64,000 bases of DNA from Pseudochelatococcus sp050946405 (GCF_050946405.1 NZ_JBMNUS010000002.1:186001-250000), one strand, 5' to 3'; shown: positions 26,575-36,121, counted from the first letter of the stretch. Made by a program: numbers and translations. The notes: generated by a model not told the origin, from the letters alone.

Positions 26575-28230
26575 ATGGCCTCCTACCAGTACGTTTACCA
26601 TATGCATGGCTTGAGCAAGGCCTATCCCGGCGGGAAGAAGGTGCTCGACAACGTGCATCTCTCCTTCTATCCCGGCGCCAAGATCGGCGTGCTCGGCGTC
26701 AACGGCGCCGGCAAGTCGACCCTGCTGCGCATCATGGCCGGCACCGACAAGGAATTTTCCGGCGAGGCATGGGCGGCGGACGGCGCGCGCGTCGGCTATC
26801 TGCCGCAGGAGCCGCAGCTCGATCCCGCGAAAACCGTGCGCGAGAACGTGGAGGAGGGTGTCGCCGAAAAGAAGGCGATCCTCGACAAGTACAACGAACT
26901 CGCCGTCAATTATTCCGAGGAAACCGCCGACGAGATGACGCGGTTGCAGGACGAGATCGAGGCGCAGGACCTCTGGGATCTCGACAGCCGCGTCGATCAG
27001 GCCATGGACGCGCTGCGCTGCCCGCCGGACGACGCCGACGTCTCGAAGCTTTCCGGCGGCGAGAAGCGCCGCGTCGCATTGTGCAAGCTGTTGCTGTGGC
27101 AGCCCGAACTGCTGCTGCTCGATGAGCCGACCAACCATCTCGACGCCGAAACGGTGGCGTGGCTGGAAGGGCATCTGCGCCAGTATCCCGGCGCGATCCT
27201 GATCGTCACCCACGACCGCTACTTCCTCGACAACGTCACCGGCTGGATTCTGGAGCTCGACCGCAGCCGCGGCATCCCCTACGAGGGGAATTATTCGTCC
27301 TGGCTGGAGCAGAAGCAGAAGCGTCTCCAGCAGGAGGGCCGCGAGGAAGAGGCGCGCCAGCGCACGCTGGAGCGCGAGCGCGAGTGGATTTCCGCCTCGC
27401 CCCGCGCGCGGCAGGCCAAGAGCAAGGCCCGCATCCAGCGCTATGAGGAACTCGTGCAGAAGGCCAACGACAAGGCTTCGACCACGGCGCAGATCATCAT
27501 CCCCATCGCCGAGCGGCTGGGAAACAACGTCGTGGAATTCGACAAGCTCACCAAGGGCTTCGGCGACCGGCTGCTGATCGACGACCTCAGCTTCAAGCTG
27601 CCGCCGGGCGGCATCGTCGGCGTCATCGGGCCGAACGGCGCCGGCAAGACGACCCTGTTCCGCATGATCACCGGGCAGGAGAAGCCGGACGCCGGCACGA
27701 TCACCATCGGTGAATCGGTGCAGCTCGGCTACGTCGACCAGTCCCGCGACGCGCTGGACGACAGCAAGACCGTATGGGAAGAGATTTCCGGCGGCAACGA
27801 CATCATTTATCTGGGCAAGCGCGAGATCAACTCCCGCGCCTATTGCTCCGCCTTCAACTTCAAGGGCGGCGACCAGCAGAAGAAGGTCGGCATGCTCTCG
27901 GGCGGCGAGCGCAACCGCGTGCACCTCGCCAAGATGTTGAAGTCGGGCGCCAACGTGTTGCTGCTCGACGAACCGACCAACGATCTCGACGTCGACACGC
28001 TGCGCGCGCTGGAAGAGGCGCTGGAGGATTATGCCGGCTGCGCCGTCATCATCAGCCATGATCGCATGTTCCTCGACCGCATCGCCACGCACATCCTGTC
28101 CTTCGAGGGCGACAGCCACGTCGAATGGTTCGAGGGCAATTTCCAGGATTACGAGGAAGACAAGAAGCGGCGTCTCGGCATCGATTCAACCATTCCGAAG
28201 CGCATCCAGTACAAGAAGTTCGGACGTTAG
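26575..28230 (+). CDS. ettA: energy-dependent translational throttle protein EttA
   Basis: ABC-F family ribosome-binding ATPase of 551 residues that gates the 70S ribosome according to the ATP/ADP ratio. It has two ABC domains with Walker A GVNGAGKST (about 40) and GPNGAGKTT (about 355), signatures LSGGEKRR and LSGGERNR, and Walker B LLLLDEPTNHLD and LLLDEPTNDLD. The charged arm/linker (QKQKRLQQEGREEEARQ) lies between. The ATG at 26575 opens the conserved MASYQYVYHM. A dispersed repeat begins right at its stop codon. Confidence 0.96.
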   Translation: MASYQYVYHMHGLSKAYPGGKKVLDNVHLSFYPGAKIGVLGVNGAGKSTLLRIMAGTDKEFSGEAWAADGARVGYLPQEPQLDPAKTVRENVEEGVAEKKAILDKYNELAVNYSEETADEMTRLQDEIEAQDLWDLDSRVDQAMDALRCPPDDADVSKLSGGEKRRVALCKLLLWQPELLLLDEPTNHLDAETVAWLEGHLRQYPGAILIVTHDRYFLDNVTGWILELDRSRGIPYEGNYSSWLEQKQKRLQQEGREEEARQRTLEREREWISASPRARQAKSKARIQRYEELVQKANDKASTTAQIIIPIAERLGNNVVEFDKLTKGFGDRLLIDDLSFKLPPGGIVGVIGPNGAGKTTLFRMITGQEKPDAGTITIGESVQLGYVDQSRDALDDSKTVWEEISGGNDIIYLGKREINSRAYCSAFNFKGGDQQKKVGMLSGGERNRVHLAKMLKSGANVLLLDEPTNDLDVDTLRALEEALEDYAGCAVIISHDRMFLDRIATHILSFEGDSHVEWFEGNFQDYEEDKKRRLGIDSTIPKRIQYKKFGR

Positions 28231-28330
28231 AGCGGTTTGCGTTCGAGTCGATTGATCGATTTGAACGCAGGTTGCGGTAGAATATGGAACTTGGAGCGGG
28301 ATGGCGTTCAACCTGATCGCATCCCGCTCT
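28230..28330. repeat. dispersed palindromic repeat, copy B
   Basis: The copy begins AGCGGTTTGCGTTCGAG and ends CATCCCGCTCT, with the shared core TTGCGGTAGAATATGGAAC. It is collinear with the copy at 1668-1770 and inverted relative to the copy at 47.7 kb. It starts at the last base of the ettA stop codon. Confidence 0.85.
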
Positions 28331-28355
28331 ATCCCGTTTCAATTGAAACGGGATA
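28330..28355. repeat. perfect 26-base palindrome
   Basis: TATCCCGTTTCAA and its exact reverse complement abut without a loop. It follows directly on repeat copy B, where the copies at 47.7 and 53.2 kb carry hairpins of unrelated sequence. Confidence 0.8.
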
Positions 28356-28380
28356 GAATCCGGGGCATCATCAATGACCT

Positions 28381-28419
28381 GGCGCACGTCGTCGTTTCAT
28401 GAAAACGACGACGTGCGCC
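28381..28419. repeat. long near-perfect hairpin upstream of tam
   Basis: Arms GGCGCACGTCGTCGTTTC (28381-28398) and its complement (28401-28419, one extra base) surround a two-base loop. It ends 23 bases before the tam ATG and leaves the ribosome binding site GGAGAAGG free. It could act as a transcription attenuator or an mRNA-stabilising element. Confidence 0.8.
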
Positions 28420-28442
28420 AACCTTCAAACGGAGAAGGCAGA

Positions 28443-29237
28443 ATGACGGCATGGGACGCGCGCCAGTATCTGAAGTTCGAGGATCAGCGCACGCGCCCCG
28501 CGCGCGATCTGCTGGCACAGGTGCCGCTTGACGCGCCGCGCGCCGTGGTCGATCTCGGCAGCGGGCCGGGCAATTCGACCCAGCTCCTCCTGGAACGTTT
28601 CCCGCAGGCGCGGGTGATCGGCGTCGACAACGCGCCCGACATGCTGGAGGCCGCGCGTCGGCGGCTGCCGGGTGTGCCCTTCTTCGAGGCGGACATCGGC
28701 CCGGCGGATAGCGGGCCTGCCGCCGATGGCGACTGGCGGAGCGAAGGCCCCTTCGATCTCCTGTTCGCCAACGCCGTTCTGCAATGGGTGCCGGATCATG
28801 CCGTCCTGTTGCCGGCCCTGGTGGAGGCGCTCGCGCCCGGCGGCGTGCTCGCCATCCAGATGCCGGACAATCTGGACCAGCCGTCTCACCGTCTCATGCG
28901 CGAGGTTGCCGGGGCGGGGCCGTGGGCGGCCCGGCTGGCGGGGGTCGAGCGCTTCAGGCTCGCTTCCGTGGAAGCCTATTACGACATGCTGATCCCGCAT
29001 GTGAGCCGGGTCGACATCTGGCACACGATCTATCAGCATCCGCTCGATGGCGTCGAGGCCATCGCGGAATGGGTGAAGGGCACCGGGCTGCTGCCGTTCA
29101 TCGCGCCGCTGGACGAGGCCGAGCGCGCCCTGTTCCTTGCCGATTACACGGAAAAGCTGGCGGAATATTATCTGCCGCGCGCCGATGAAAAGGTGCTGCT
29201 CGCCTTCCCGAGGCTCTTCATCGTCGCGCAGAAGTAA
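28443..29237 (+). CDS. tam: trans-aconitate 2-methyltransferase
   Basis: SAM-dependent methyltransferase of 264 residues that esterifies trans-aconitate, a toxic by-product of aconitase. SAM motif I is VVDLGSGPGNST (about 35-46), followed by acidic VIGVDNAP. Family-specific parts are LQWVPDH, the C-terminal EYYDMLIPH-like segment YYDMLIPHVSRVDIWHT, and ADYTEKLAEYYLPR. The ATG at 28443 follows GGAGAAGGCAGA. It converges on the opgC-like gene. Confidence 0.9.
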   Translation: MTAWDARQYLKFEDQRTRPARDLLAQVPLDAPRAVVDLGSGPGNSTQLLLERFPQARVIGVDNAPDMLEAARRRLPGVPFFEADIGPADSGPAADGDWRSEGPFDLLFANAVLQWVPDHAVLLPALVEALAPGGVLAIQMPDNLDQPSHRLMREVAGAGPWAARLAGVERFRLASVEAYYDMLIPHVSRVDIWHTIYQHPLDGVEAIAEWVKGTGLLPFIAPLDEAERALFLADYTEKLAEYYLPRADEKVLLAFPRLFIVAQK

Positions 29238-29245
29238 GCGCGGGG

Positions 29246-30460
29246 TCAGGCGCGGGCTACCGCCGGCCCGCTTTGCGCCGCCCCGGCGACGGTCGCCGGC
29301 CCCGCCAGATAGCGCGCAAGCCAGTAAAGACACATGATGCCTGCCGGCACGACCGCGAGCCCCGTCAGCGTCGTGCCCGACAGGCGCATGTCTTCCGTCA
29401 TCGTCGCGAAGATCTGTCCGGCGCTGCTGAGCACCGAGCCGAGCGCGAACACCGCCAGTCCGTGACGGCCCATCAGGGCGAGGGAACTGCCGACGGCGGG
29501 AATTCGCATCAGGCCGTCGCCGACGCGAAAACGCGCCAGCAGGTAGGCGAGAGCCAGAAAATGCGCCAGCCGCATCACGTTCATGTCGGTCTTGTCGAAG
29601 CCGCCGAGGGCCCGCGCGGCATCGAACAGCCCCGGCCTGTAGCCGAAGCAGTTGGTGGTCAGGACGATACCGGCGACCACCAGCAGCGCGCAGATCGCCG
29701 TAAGCCAGCGGAAGCCGGGCAATGCATCGCCGGAACGCCGCATCACCACGACGGTGACGACGCCGATCACGAAGGCGAGCTGCCAGGCGAACGGGTTAAG
29801 GAACCATAACCCCGGCACCGGCCAGCTCGGCAGGTTCACCTGCGGCGCCTGCGCGATCGCGTAGATGACGAAGGACACGGTCAGCGTCGTCATGGGCGAG
29901 CGCCACGCGGCAAGCAGGATGAAAGGCGCGCAGAGCATCAGCAGGATGTAGAGCGGCAGGATGTTGTAATAGCCGAGTTGATGCCCCAGGCTCACGATCC
30001 CGAGCAGCGCGGCGGAGGGATCGTCGAAAATCACGTCGCGGCCATGGCCCAGCAGGAATATTTCCTTGCCGGTCAGCACGAAGGCGTTGGCGAACAGCGC
30101 GATGGCCGTGAACGTCAGCAGCAGGTGGATCACGTAAAGCAGGGAGGCGCGCCGCCACGCCTTGTTCAGCGCCCCGAGGACATCGCCGCGCGACATGCTG
30201 CCCCCGTAAGCCAGCGCCACCGACATGCCGGAAATGAACACGAAGGCTTCCGCCGAGTCGGAGAAACCGAAATTGCGTGGCGTGAACGTTTCGAAAATAT
30301 TGCCCGGCACATGGTTGATGAAGATGATGACAAGCACCAGTCCGCGCCAGAAATCGATGGTCTCGATCCGCCCGAATTCCGGCTGGCCGCGCCCCGTCTG
30401 ACCTGCTCCCGCTCCGTTGCCGTTATGCAATGCGCTATCCTCCGCGTGCCCGGTTGTCAC
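29246..30460 (-). CDS. OpgC-like membrane acyltransferase
   Basis: Inner-membrane protein of 404 residues in the OpgC family, which transfers succinyl groups to periplasmic glucans in species where studied. The N-terminal motif RIETIDFWRGLVLVIIFINH (about 31-50) contains the DFxRG signature, and SAEAFVFISGMSVALAYG follows. About ten membrane spans are visible. A GTG at 30460 is the annotated start because no earlier ATG lies in frame. No opgGH neighbours are present, so the acceptor is not known. Confidence 0.82.
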   Translation of the reverse strand: MTTGHAEDSALHNGNGAGAGQTGRGQPEFGRIETIDFWRGLVLVIIFINHVPGNIFETFTPRNFGFSDSAEAFVFISGMSVALAYGGSMSRGDVLGALNKAWRRASLLYVIHLLLTFTAIALFANAFVLTGKEIFLLGHGRDVIFDDPSAALLGIVSLGHQLGYYNILPLYILLMLCAPFILLAAWRSPMTTLTVSFVIYAIAQAPQVNLPSWPVPGLWFLNPFAWQLAFVIGVVTVVVMRRSGDALPGFRWLTAICALLVVAGIVLTTNCFGYRPGLFDAARALGGFDKTDMNVMRLAHFLALAYLLARFRVGDGLMRIPAVGSSLALMGRHGLAVFALGSVLSSAGQIFATMTEDMRLSGTTLTGLAVVPAGIMCLYWLARYLAGPATVAGAAQSGPAVARA

Positions 30461-30571
30461 GGTTCACACCCGCAAACGCTTATGTAGCTTGACAGTTCCC
30501 GCCGGAACGACGTCATGTGCGTCAGCGCACATCGCGTCCTGCCGCCATGTGTCGTCCGATCAGTCGTTCGA

Positions 30572-30907
30572 TCAATGGCCGACCGTTTTCGAGAACAGAT
30601 TGATGACCAGAACGCCCGCGACGATCAGCGCGAGGCCGGCGATGGCCGGAAAGTCGAGCTTCTGCTGGAAGGCGAAAAAACCGACGAGCGCGATGAGCAC
30701 GATGCCGATGCCGCTCCAGATCGCATAGACGATGCCGACCGGAAGAAACCTGAGTGTGAGTGACAGGAAATAGAATGAAATGGCGTAACCCGCCGCCGTG
30801 ACGAGGGAGGGCGCCAGGCGCGTGAACCCCGCCGTCATCTTCAGCGACGAGGTGGCGATCACCTCGCAGACGATGGCTATGGCGAGATAGATATAGGCAT
30901 TGCTCAT
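30572..30907 (-). CDS. small multidrug resistance (SMR) family transporter
   Basis: Four-helix proton-coupled efflux protein of 111 residues, EmrE/QacE type. The essential membrane Glu is Glu15 in IVCEVIATSSLK, and the loop motif AIWSGIGIVLIALVG is conserved. Likely substrates are quaternary cations. Length and helix count are normal. It is a single gene downstream of argB on the same strand. Confidence 0.92.
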   Translation of the reverse strand: MSNAYIYLAIAIVCEVIATSSLKMTAGFTRLAPSLVTAAGYAISFYFLSLTLRFLPVGIVYAIWSGIGIVLIALVGFFAFQQKLDFPAIAGLALIVAGVLVINLFSKTVGH

Positions 30908-31062
30908 GAAACACCGCCTGAAGCATCAGGCCGGAAAATGCGCGTTTTCCGGCTTGATGCGCAAACAAATGGACGGAGCGTTTCCGCGCTTCAGCGGAAT
31001 ATGGAGATGCGAGGCCCGCCTGTCGATCTGCTCGACCGGCAGGCGCCCTTTCCGGCAGAAAC

Positions 31063-31968
31063 TCAGCGCGTGATGAGCGTGCCCGCGCCGTGGTCGGTAT
31101 AGAGTTCGAGCAGCACCGCGTGGGGGACCTTGCCATCCAGGATGACGACGCCCTCGACGCCCTGTTCGAGCGCATAGATGCAGGTCTCGACCTTGGGAAT
31201 CATGCCGCCGGTGATGGTGCCGTCGGCGATGAGGCGGCGGCAGTCGTCGACGGTGAGCTGCGGCATCAGCTCCTTGTTCTTGTCGAGAACGCCGGGCACG
31301 TCGGTGAGCAGCAGCAGGCGCTTGGCGCGCATGGCGCCGGCGATGGCGCCGGCGAACGTATCGGCGTTGATGTTGTAGGTGGCGCCGTCCTCGCCGGGGG
31401 CGACGGGCGCGAGCACCGGAATCAGTTCCGCCTTCAGCACGGCGTCGAGAACCGCCCGGTTGACGCGCTGCGGCTCGCCGACGAAGCCGAGATCGACGAT
31501 TCTTTCCTCATGCGACTCGGGATCGACGATGCTGCGCGTCACCTTGCGGGCCGTGACCATGTTGCCGTCCTTGCCGCAAAGCCCGATCGCCCGCCCGCCC
31601 TCGGCGGCGATGGTGCCGACGAGTTGCTTGTTGATCGAACCGGCCAGCACCATCTCGACGACCTCGACGGTCGCCTTGTCGGTGACGCGCAGCCCCGCCT
31701 GGAACTCGGAGGTAATGCCGAGGCGATTCAGCATGCCGCCGATCTGCGGCCCGCCGCCGTGCACCACGATGGGCAGCACGCCCGATTGTTCGAGCAGCAC
31801 GACATCCTCGGCGAAATCTTCAGCCGCCGCGGCGTCGCCCATCGCATGGCCGCCATACTTGATCACCACGACCTGCTGGTCGTAGCGCTGCATATGGGGC
31901 AGGGCCTGCACGAGAACTTCCGCCCGCGTGAAGACGTCGGGCAATTCGGAGGGAGAACGGTCGGTCAT
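31063..31968 (-). CDS. argB: acetylglutamate kinase
   Basis: Second enzyme of arginine synthesis, phosphorylating N-acetyl-L-glutamate. The 301 residues include VVVIKYGGHAMGD (about 34), VHGGGPQIG (about 70) and the C-terminal GMIPKVETC segment. The N-terminal helix before the kinase core is of the type seen in arginine-regulated hexameric enzymes. The ATG at 31968 gives the usual length. engB and yidC lie upstream on the same strand, a common order in Hyphomicrobiales. Confidence 0.96.
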   Translation of the reverse strand: MTDRSPSELPDVFTRAEVLVQALPHMQRYDQQVVVIKYGGHAMGDAAAAEDFAEDVVLLEQSGVLPIVVHGGGPQIGGMLNRLGITSEFQAGLRVTDKATVEVVEMVLAGSINKQLVGTIAAEGGRAIGLCGKDGNMVTARKVTRSIVDPESHEERIVDLGFVGEPQRVNRAVLDAVLKAELIPVLAPVAPGEDGATYNINADTFAGAIAGAMRAKRLLLLTDVPGVLDKNKELMPQLTVDDCRRLIADGTITGGMIPKVETCIYALEQGVEGVVILDGKVPHAVLLELYTDHGAGTLITR

Positions 31969-32095
31969 ATCGTGCGGCAATCCCGAAGTATAATTCGCCA
32001 GAAGTACGATTCGCATGTCCCGCCGCATTTCTACAGGACATCCGCCGCCGTGTCGCCAGCGATTTTTCGCCGGCCAACTCTCCCGGCAATTCCTT

Positions 32096-32479
32096 TCAGG
32101 CGTCGCGCCGGGCGGCAAGGGGCCGTGCGGCAAGGGCCCCGATGGCGAGAACCAGCCAGCCCGCCATCAGCAGCGTTCCGCCGGTGGGCGCGGCCATGTA
32201 GAAGAGCGTGCGGCCCTCGACGGCCCGCAACGCCAGCTCGCCGCTGAACAGCGCCACCCCGGCGAACACCAGCCAGCCGCCGCCGCGCGCGAGCGCCGCC
32301 TGTGCGAGGCCGGCGCGGATCAGCAGCGGCACGGCGATAAGAACCGGCGCATGAAACAGCAGGAAGTTCGCCGCCGTATCGAGCCCCGTGCCCGGTCCCG
32401 TCACATGCGCCGCGACGGCGGCGGCGGCCGTGCCGAGCAGGCCGAACAGCGCTCCGAGCGCGATCAGCGCGCGATCCAT
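32096..32479 (-). CDS. DUF423 family membrane protein
   Basis: A 127-residue inner-membrane protein with four predicted spans and the DUF423 start pattern ALIALGALFGLLGTAAAAVAAH. Function is unknown. The ATG at 32479 follows AGGGGG at good spacing. It is placed between engB and argB on the same strand, with gaps of 97 and 127 bases. Confidence 0.85.
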   Translation of the reverse strand: MDRALIALGALFGLLGTAAAAVAAHVTGPGTGLDTAANFLLFHAPVLIAVPLLIRAGLAQAALARGGGWLVFAGVALFSGELALRAVEGRTLFYMAAPTGGTLLMAGWLVLAIGALAARPLAARRDA

Positions 32480-32576
32480 GATCAAGCCCCCTTTTGCAAT
32501 ACCCGGCGGTACTATCGCGCCGATCCAGGTCCGCGTGAACTGCGACAAACAGTCGTGTTCACCCGTTGCCACGCAT

Positions 32577-33242
32577 TCAGGCGCGTTCGTGCAGCAGCCG
32601 GACAATGGCCGTTTGCAGCGCTTCCAGCCCGTCGCCGGAGTGGCTCGACGTGGCGATGACGCCCGGATAGGCGGCGGCGCGGCGCGCGATCGCCGTTTCC
32701 GTCCCCGCGATGCGTTCCGCCAGCGGGCCGGGCCGCAGCGCATCCGCCTTGGTGAGCACGACCTGGTATGACACGGCCGATTTATCGAGCGTATCCAGCA
32801 CCTTGAGATCGTTTTCCTTCAGGCCGTGCCGGGCGTCGATCAGCACGTAGACGCGGGCCAGATTGGCGCGCCCGCGCAGATAGGCATGGATGAGATCCGT
32901 CCACGCGGCGACCTTTTCCTTGCCGACGGCGGCATAGCCGTAGCCGGGCATGTCGACGAGAGTGAAGGCGTGCGGCTGCCCTTCGCCGATGCGGAAAAAA
33001 TTCAGTTCCTGCGTGCGGCCGGGCGTGCTCGAGGTGCGCGCCAGCGCCTTGCGGCGGGTGAGGGCGTTGACGAGGCTGGACTTGCCGACATTCGAGCGTC
33101 CCGCGAAAGCGATCTCGATGCCGTGCATGGGAGGCAGGCCGCCGAGGGAATCGGCGCCCCAGAAAAAGTCCGCCTTGCCGGAAAACAACTTGCGGGCGAT
33201 ATCGCGATACGCGATCAGGTCTGTTTCGATCGGGTCTGTCAT
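32577..33242 (-). CDS. engB: ribosome biogenesis GTPase EngB (YihA/YsxC)
   Basis: GTP-binding protein needed for assembly of the 50S ribosomal subunit. The 221 residues show G1 GRSNVGKSS (about 48), the switch segment TSSTPGRTQ, G3 DMPGYGYA and G4 LTKAD. The ATG at 33242 (MTDPIETDLIAYRD) is preferred to an upstream in-frame start, which would add 18 non-conserved residues. It lies downstream of yidC. Confidence 0.95.
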   Translation of the reverse strand: MTDPIETDLIAYRDIARKLFSGKADFFWGADSLGGLPPMHGIEIAFAGRSNVGKSSLVNALTRRKALARTSSTPGRTQELNFFRIGEGQPHAFTLVDMPGYGYAAVGKEKVAAWTDLIHAYLRGRANLARVYVLIDARHGLKENDLKVLDTLDKSAVSYQVVLTKADALRPGPLAERIAGTETAIARRAAAYPGVIATSSHSGDGLEALQTAIVRLLHERA

Positions 33243-33293
33243 GATGGCTTTATCGGACGCCGCGCCGCGCGACGCAAGCGTGGCCGGACAAAA

Positions 33294-33323
33294 CATCCGC
33301 CGGCAGGTTTGCGCCGGCGGATG
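33294..33323 (-). terminator. Rho-independent terminator after yidC
   Basis: On the minus strand, arms CATCCGCCGGC and GCCGGCGGATG surround an 8-base loop and are followed by TTTTG. It lies about 33 bases after the yidC stop. A weaker hairpin (TCCCTT/AAGGGA) precedes it. It would separate yidC from engB transcription, at least partly. Confidence 0.75.
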
Positions 33324-33355
33324 GCGTCAGCACTTTTCCCTTTCGGAGAAGGGAT

Positions 33356-35185
33356 TTAGCTGCGGGTGGCTTCCTTCTTGCGGAACATGGCGCGCAGATT
33401 GTCCCACAGTTCGATCTTCACGCCGTTCTTGCGCATGATGTAGCCCTGCTGAAGCACCGACAGCAGGTTGTTCCAGGACCAGTAGATCACGAGACCGGCC
33501 GGGAACGACGCCAGCATGAAGGTGAACAGGATCGGCATCCACGTGAACATCGTCTGCTGGATCGGGTCCGGCGGAGCGGGGTTCATCTTCATCTGGACGA
33601 ACATGGTGATGCCCATCAACACCGGCCACAGGCCGATTATCAGGAACGGTCCCAGCACCGGCACCTGCGACGGATCCCACGGGATGAGGCCGAACAGGGT
33701 CAGGATCGGCAGCGGATCGGGGGCCGAGAGGTCCTTGATCCAGCCGAAGAAGGGCGCATGGCGCATTTCGATGGTGATGAACAGCACCTTGTAAAGCGCG
33801 AAGAAGACCGGAATCTGCACCAGCATCGGCCAGCAGCCGGCGATCGGATTGATCTTCTCCTTCTTGTAGAGATCCATCAGCGCCTGTTGCTGCTTGACCT
33901 TGTCTTCCTTGTAGCGCTCCCGGATGGCGAGCATTTCCGGCTGGACGGCCTTCATCTTCGCCATCGACGCATAGGAGCGGTTGGCGAGCGGCAGGAATGC
34001 GAGCTTCACGAGCACGGTGACGATCAGGATCGCCACGCCGAAGTTGCCGACCAGACGATAGATGACGTCGATCAACCAGAACATCGGCCGGGTGATGAAG
34101 TAGAACCAGCCCCAATCGATCAGCCGGTCGAAATTCTTGATGCCGAGCTCATCCTGATACCTCGAAATCGCCGCGACTTCCTTCGCCCCGGCGAACAGGT
34201 GCACGCGGTTTTCGATCCGGCTTCCGGGCGCAAGCTCCTGCGCGCCGCCGAGCACGTCCGCCTGATAGACGGGCTGATTGCCGGCGCCGGAGCGCAGGGA
34301 AAAACGGCCCGTGTAGGGCGTCGACTGGCCCGGAATGAGCGCGGTGGCCCAATATTTATCGGTTATGCCGACAAAGCCGCCCGTCACGTTGCCGAAAGCC
34401 ACGCCGTTGCCGCCGGTGGGCAGCGCGTCCTTGCCGGCGAGGTCGGCATATTTGATTTCCCGCAGGCCCTCGTCGCCGAGCACGCCGATCATGCCTTCGT
34501 GCAGCAGGTAGAAGTTTTCCGTCTTCGGCGTGCCCCGCCGCGACACCAGCGACCACGGATGCAGCGTCACCGGAGTCTCGCCCGCGTTCTCCACGCTGTC
34601 CGTCACCGTGAACATCGCGTCTTCATCGACGGCGATGACGCGCCGGAAGACGAGGCCCTGACCGTTGCTCCATGTCAGCGTCACCGGCGCGGCCGTGGTC
34701 AGGCGCTCCGCATCCGCCGTCCACACGGTCGCGGGCGTCGGCACGGCCGCGGAATCGTTGCCGCCCGTCACCCAGCCGAAATCCGCATAATAAGGATGCG
34801 GGCTTCCCGCGGGGGAGAGCAGCACGATGTTCTTGCTGTTCGGATCGACGGTTTCGCGATAGGCGCGCAACGACACGTCGTCGATGCGTCCGCCCGTCAG
34901 CGCGATCGATCCGCCGATCTTGGGGGTGTCGACGGCGATTCGCCCACCCGCGGCGATGGCCTGCTCGCGCGAGACGGCGGCGACGGGCGCCCCCGATTCG
35001 GGCACGCCGCCGACGGCCGGCTGCGCCGGAGCGGGAACGGCGCTGTCAGCAGTCTGCTGTTGTTGCTGCGTCGCTTGCTGCGCGGGCGGCTGGACGACCG
35101 GCTCGGCGAAGAAATACTGCCATCCGAGCAGAATCAGGAACGACAGGGTAATGGCCAGTATCAGGTTCTTGTGTTCGCCGCTCAT
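33356..35185 (-). CDS. yidC: membrane protein insertase YidC
   Basis: Inner-membrane insertase and chaperone of 609 residues. An N-terminal span (LILAITLSFLILLGW) is followed by the Gly/Ala/Gln-rich linker and a periplasmic beta domain (about 80-355). Five conserved C-terminal spans follow, including PMFWLIDVIYRLVGNFGVAI and KINPIAGCWPMLVQIPVFFALYKVL. Its ATG overlaps the rnpA stop (ATGA), so the two are translationally coupled. Confidence 0.97.
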   Translation of the reverse strand: MSGEHKNLILAITLSFLILLGWQYFFAEPVVQPPAQQATQQQQQTADSAVPAPAQPAVGGVPESGAPVAAVSREQAIAAGGRIAVDTPKIGGSIALTGGRIDDVSLRAYRETVDPNSKNIVLLSPAGSPHPYYADFGWVTGGNDSAAVPTPATVWTADAERLTTAAPVTLTWSNGQGLVFRRVIAVDEDAMFTVTDSVENAGETPVTLHPWSLVSRRGTPKTENFYLLHEGMIGVLGDEGLREIKYADLAGKDALPTGGNGVAFGNVTGGFVGITDKYWATALIPGQSTPYTGRFSLRSGAGNQPVYQADVLGGAQELAPGSRIENRVHLFAGAKEVAAISRYQDELGIKNFDRLIDWGWFYFITRPMFWLIDVIYRLVGNFGVAILIVTVLVKLAFLPLANRSYASMAKMKAVQPEMLAIRERYKEDKVKQQQALMDLYKKEKINPIAGCWPMLVQIPVFFALYKVLFITIEMRHAPFFGWIKDLSAPDPLPILTLFGLIPWDPSQVPVLGPFLIIGLWPVLMGITMFVQMKMNPAPPDPIQQTMFTWMPILFTFMLASFPAGLVIYWSWNNLLSVLQQGYIMRKNGVKIELWDNLRAMFRKKEATRS

Positions 35186-35688
35186 GGATGATCCGTTGGG
35201 TTCCGCTGTGTGGTGCCGGGTGGGCGTGCCGCATCCTTGCCACGTTTCCTGTACGAGGCACGGTCGCTGCGGCCCTGACGATTACCCTGCCGCGGCGGCG
35301 AGGAAAAGGCCCGTTTGAGATCGGATGCGATGACGTCCATCGGCGCCGTCAGCAATCCGGCCCGTCCCACGATCACGAAATCGACATCGGCATCCGGCCA
35401 GACGGGCCGCAGATCGCGCAAAACCGCGCGCAGCCGGCGCCGGATACGGTTGCGGCCGACGGCGTTGGCCGTCTTTTTCGTCACCGTGAGGCCGAAACGC
35501 GGCCCGCTGACGGCGGAGAGATCGGCAGGTTCCTGCGCAGCGGTCTCGGCGCGCTCGTAAATCTGCACCGTCATGCGGCTGGAATGAACACGGCGACCCG
35601 AGGCCGCCGTCAGAAACTCGGACCGCTTGCGCAGACGCGGCATGCGCGACAAACTGCGTCTTTTCGGCCGATGCCGGGCTTCGTTCAC
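35182..35688 (-). CDS. rnpA: ribonuclease P protein component
   Basis: Protein subunit of RNase P that matures the 5' ends of tRNAs. The RNA-binding signature NRIRRRLRAVLRD lies near residue 80. The N-terminus LRKRSEFLTAASGRRVHSSR is typical. The GTG at 35688 was chosen because GGGAGG stands just upstream; an internal ATG at 35643 (MPRLRKRSEF) is the alternative. The 168-residue length reflects a basic, low-conservation C-terminal tail. It overlaps yidC by four bases, and no yidD gene lies between them. Confidence 0.93.
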   Translation of the reverse strand: MNEARHRPKRRSLSRMPRLRKRSEFLTAASGRRVHSSRMTVQIYERAETAAQEPADLSAVSGPRFGLTVTKKTANAVGRNRIRRRLRAVLRDLRPVWPDADVDFVIVGRAGLLTAPMDVIASDLKRAFSSPPRQGNRQGRSDRASYRKRGKDAARPPGTTQRNPTDHP

Positions 35689-35894
35689 GGCGACGCCTCC
35701 CGGATTGCGGCGGCATCTCCTGCCCGCCCGTTTCCGTCGTCAGCCGGCCCGCCGCGCCGTTCAGAGCTTTTTCCGATTCCACGAAACCGGAAAAGTCTCG
35801 TTACTCTCTTCAGGATCCGAGCGAATCCCGATCGATCAGATCATCTCGTCTGATCGGGAAGAGCTTCAGCGCCCGCGCCGGCCGTCCGATGGCC

Positions 35895-36029
35895 TCAGGC
35901 GCTCAGGCGCTTGCGGCCACGCGCCCGACGCGCCGCCAGCACGGCGCGGCCGCCCTTGGTCGCCAAGCGCGCACGGAAGCCGTGGCGGCGCTTGCGAACG
36001 ATCTTGCTCGGTTGATAAGTCCTTTTCAC
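35895..36029 (-). CDS. rpmH: 50S ribosomal protein L34
   Basis: The 44-residue ribosomal protein L34, MKRTYQPSKIVRKRRHGF at its start and RARGRKRLSA at its end. Translation starts with GTG at 36029; there is no ATG at the conserved N-terminus. It is followed on the same strand by rnpA and yidC, the usual bacterial order. Confidence 0.97.
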   Translation of the reverse strand: MKRTYQPSKIVRKRRHGFRARLATKGGRAVLAARRARGRKRLSA

Positions 36030-36121
36030 GGCCCTGACTCCGGTCGCACGAAATGACAACAAGCGCGTGCGGCAAAACGCCGCCCACACCCGCGATCGCA
36101 TCGGTTGTACCGACCGCGATC

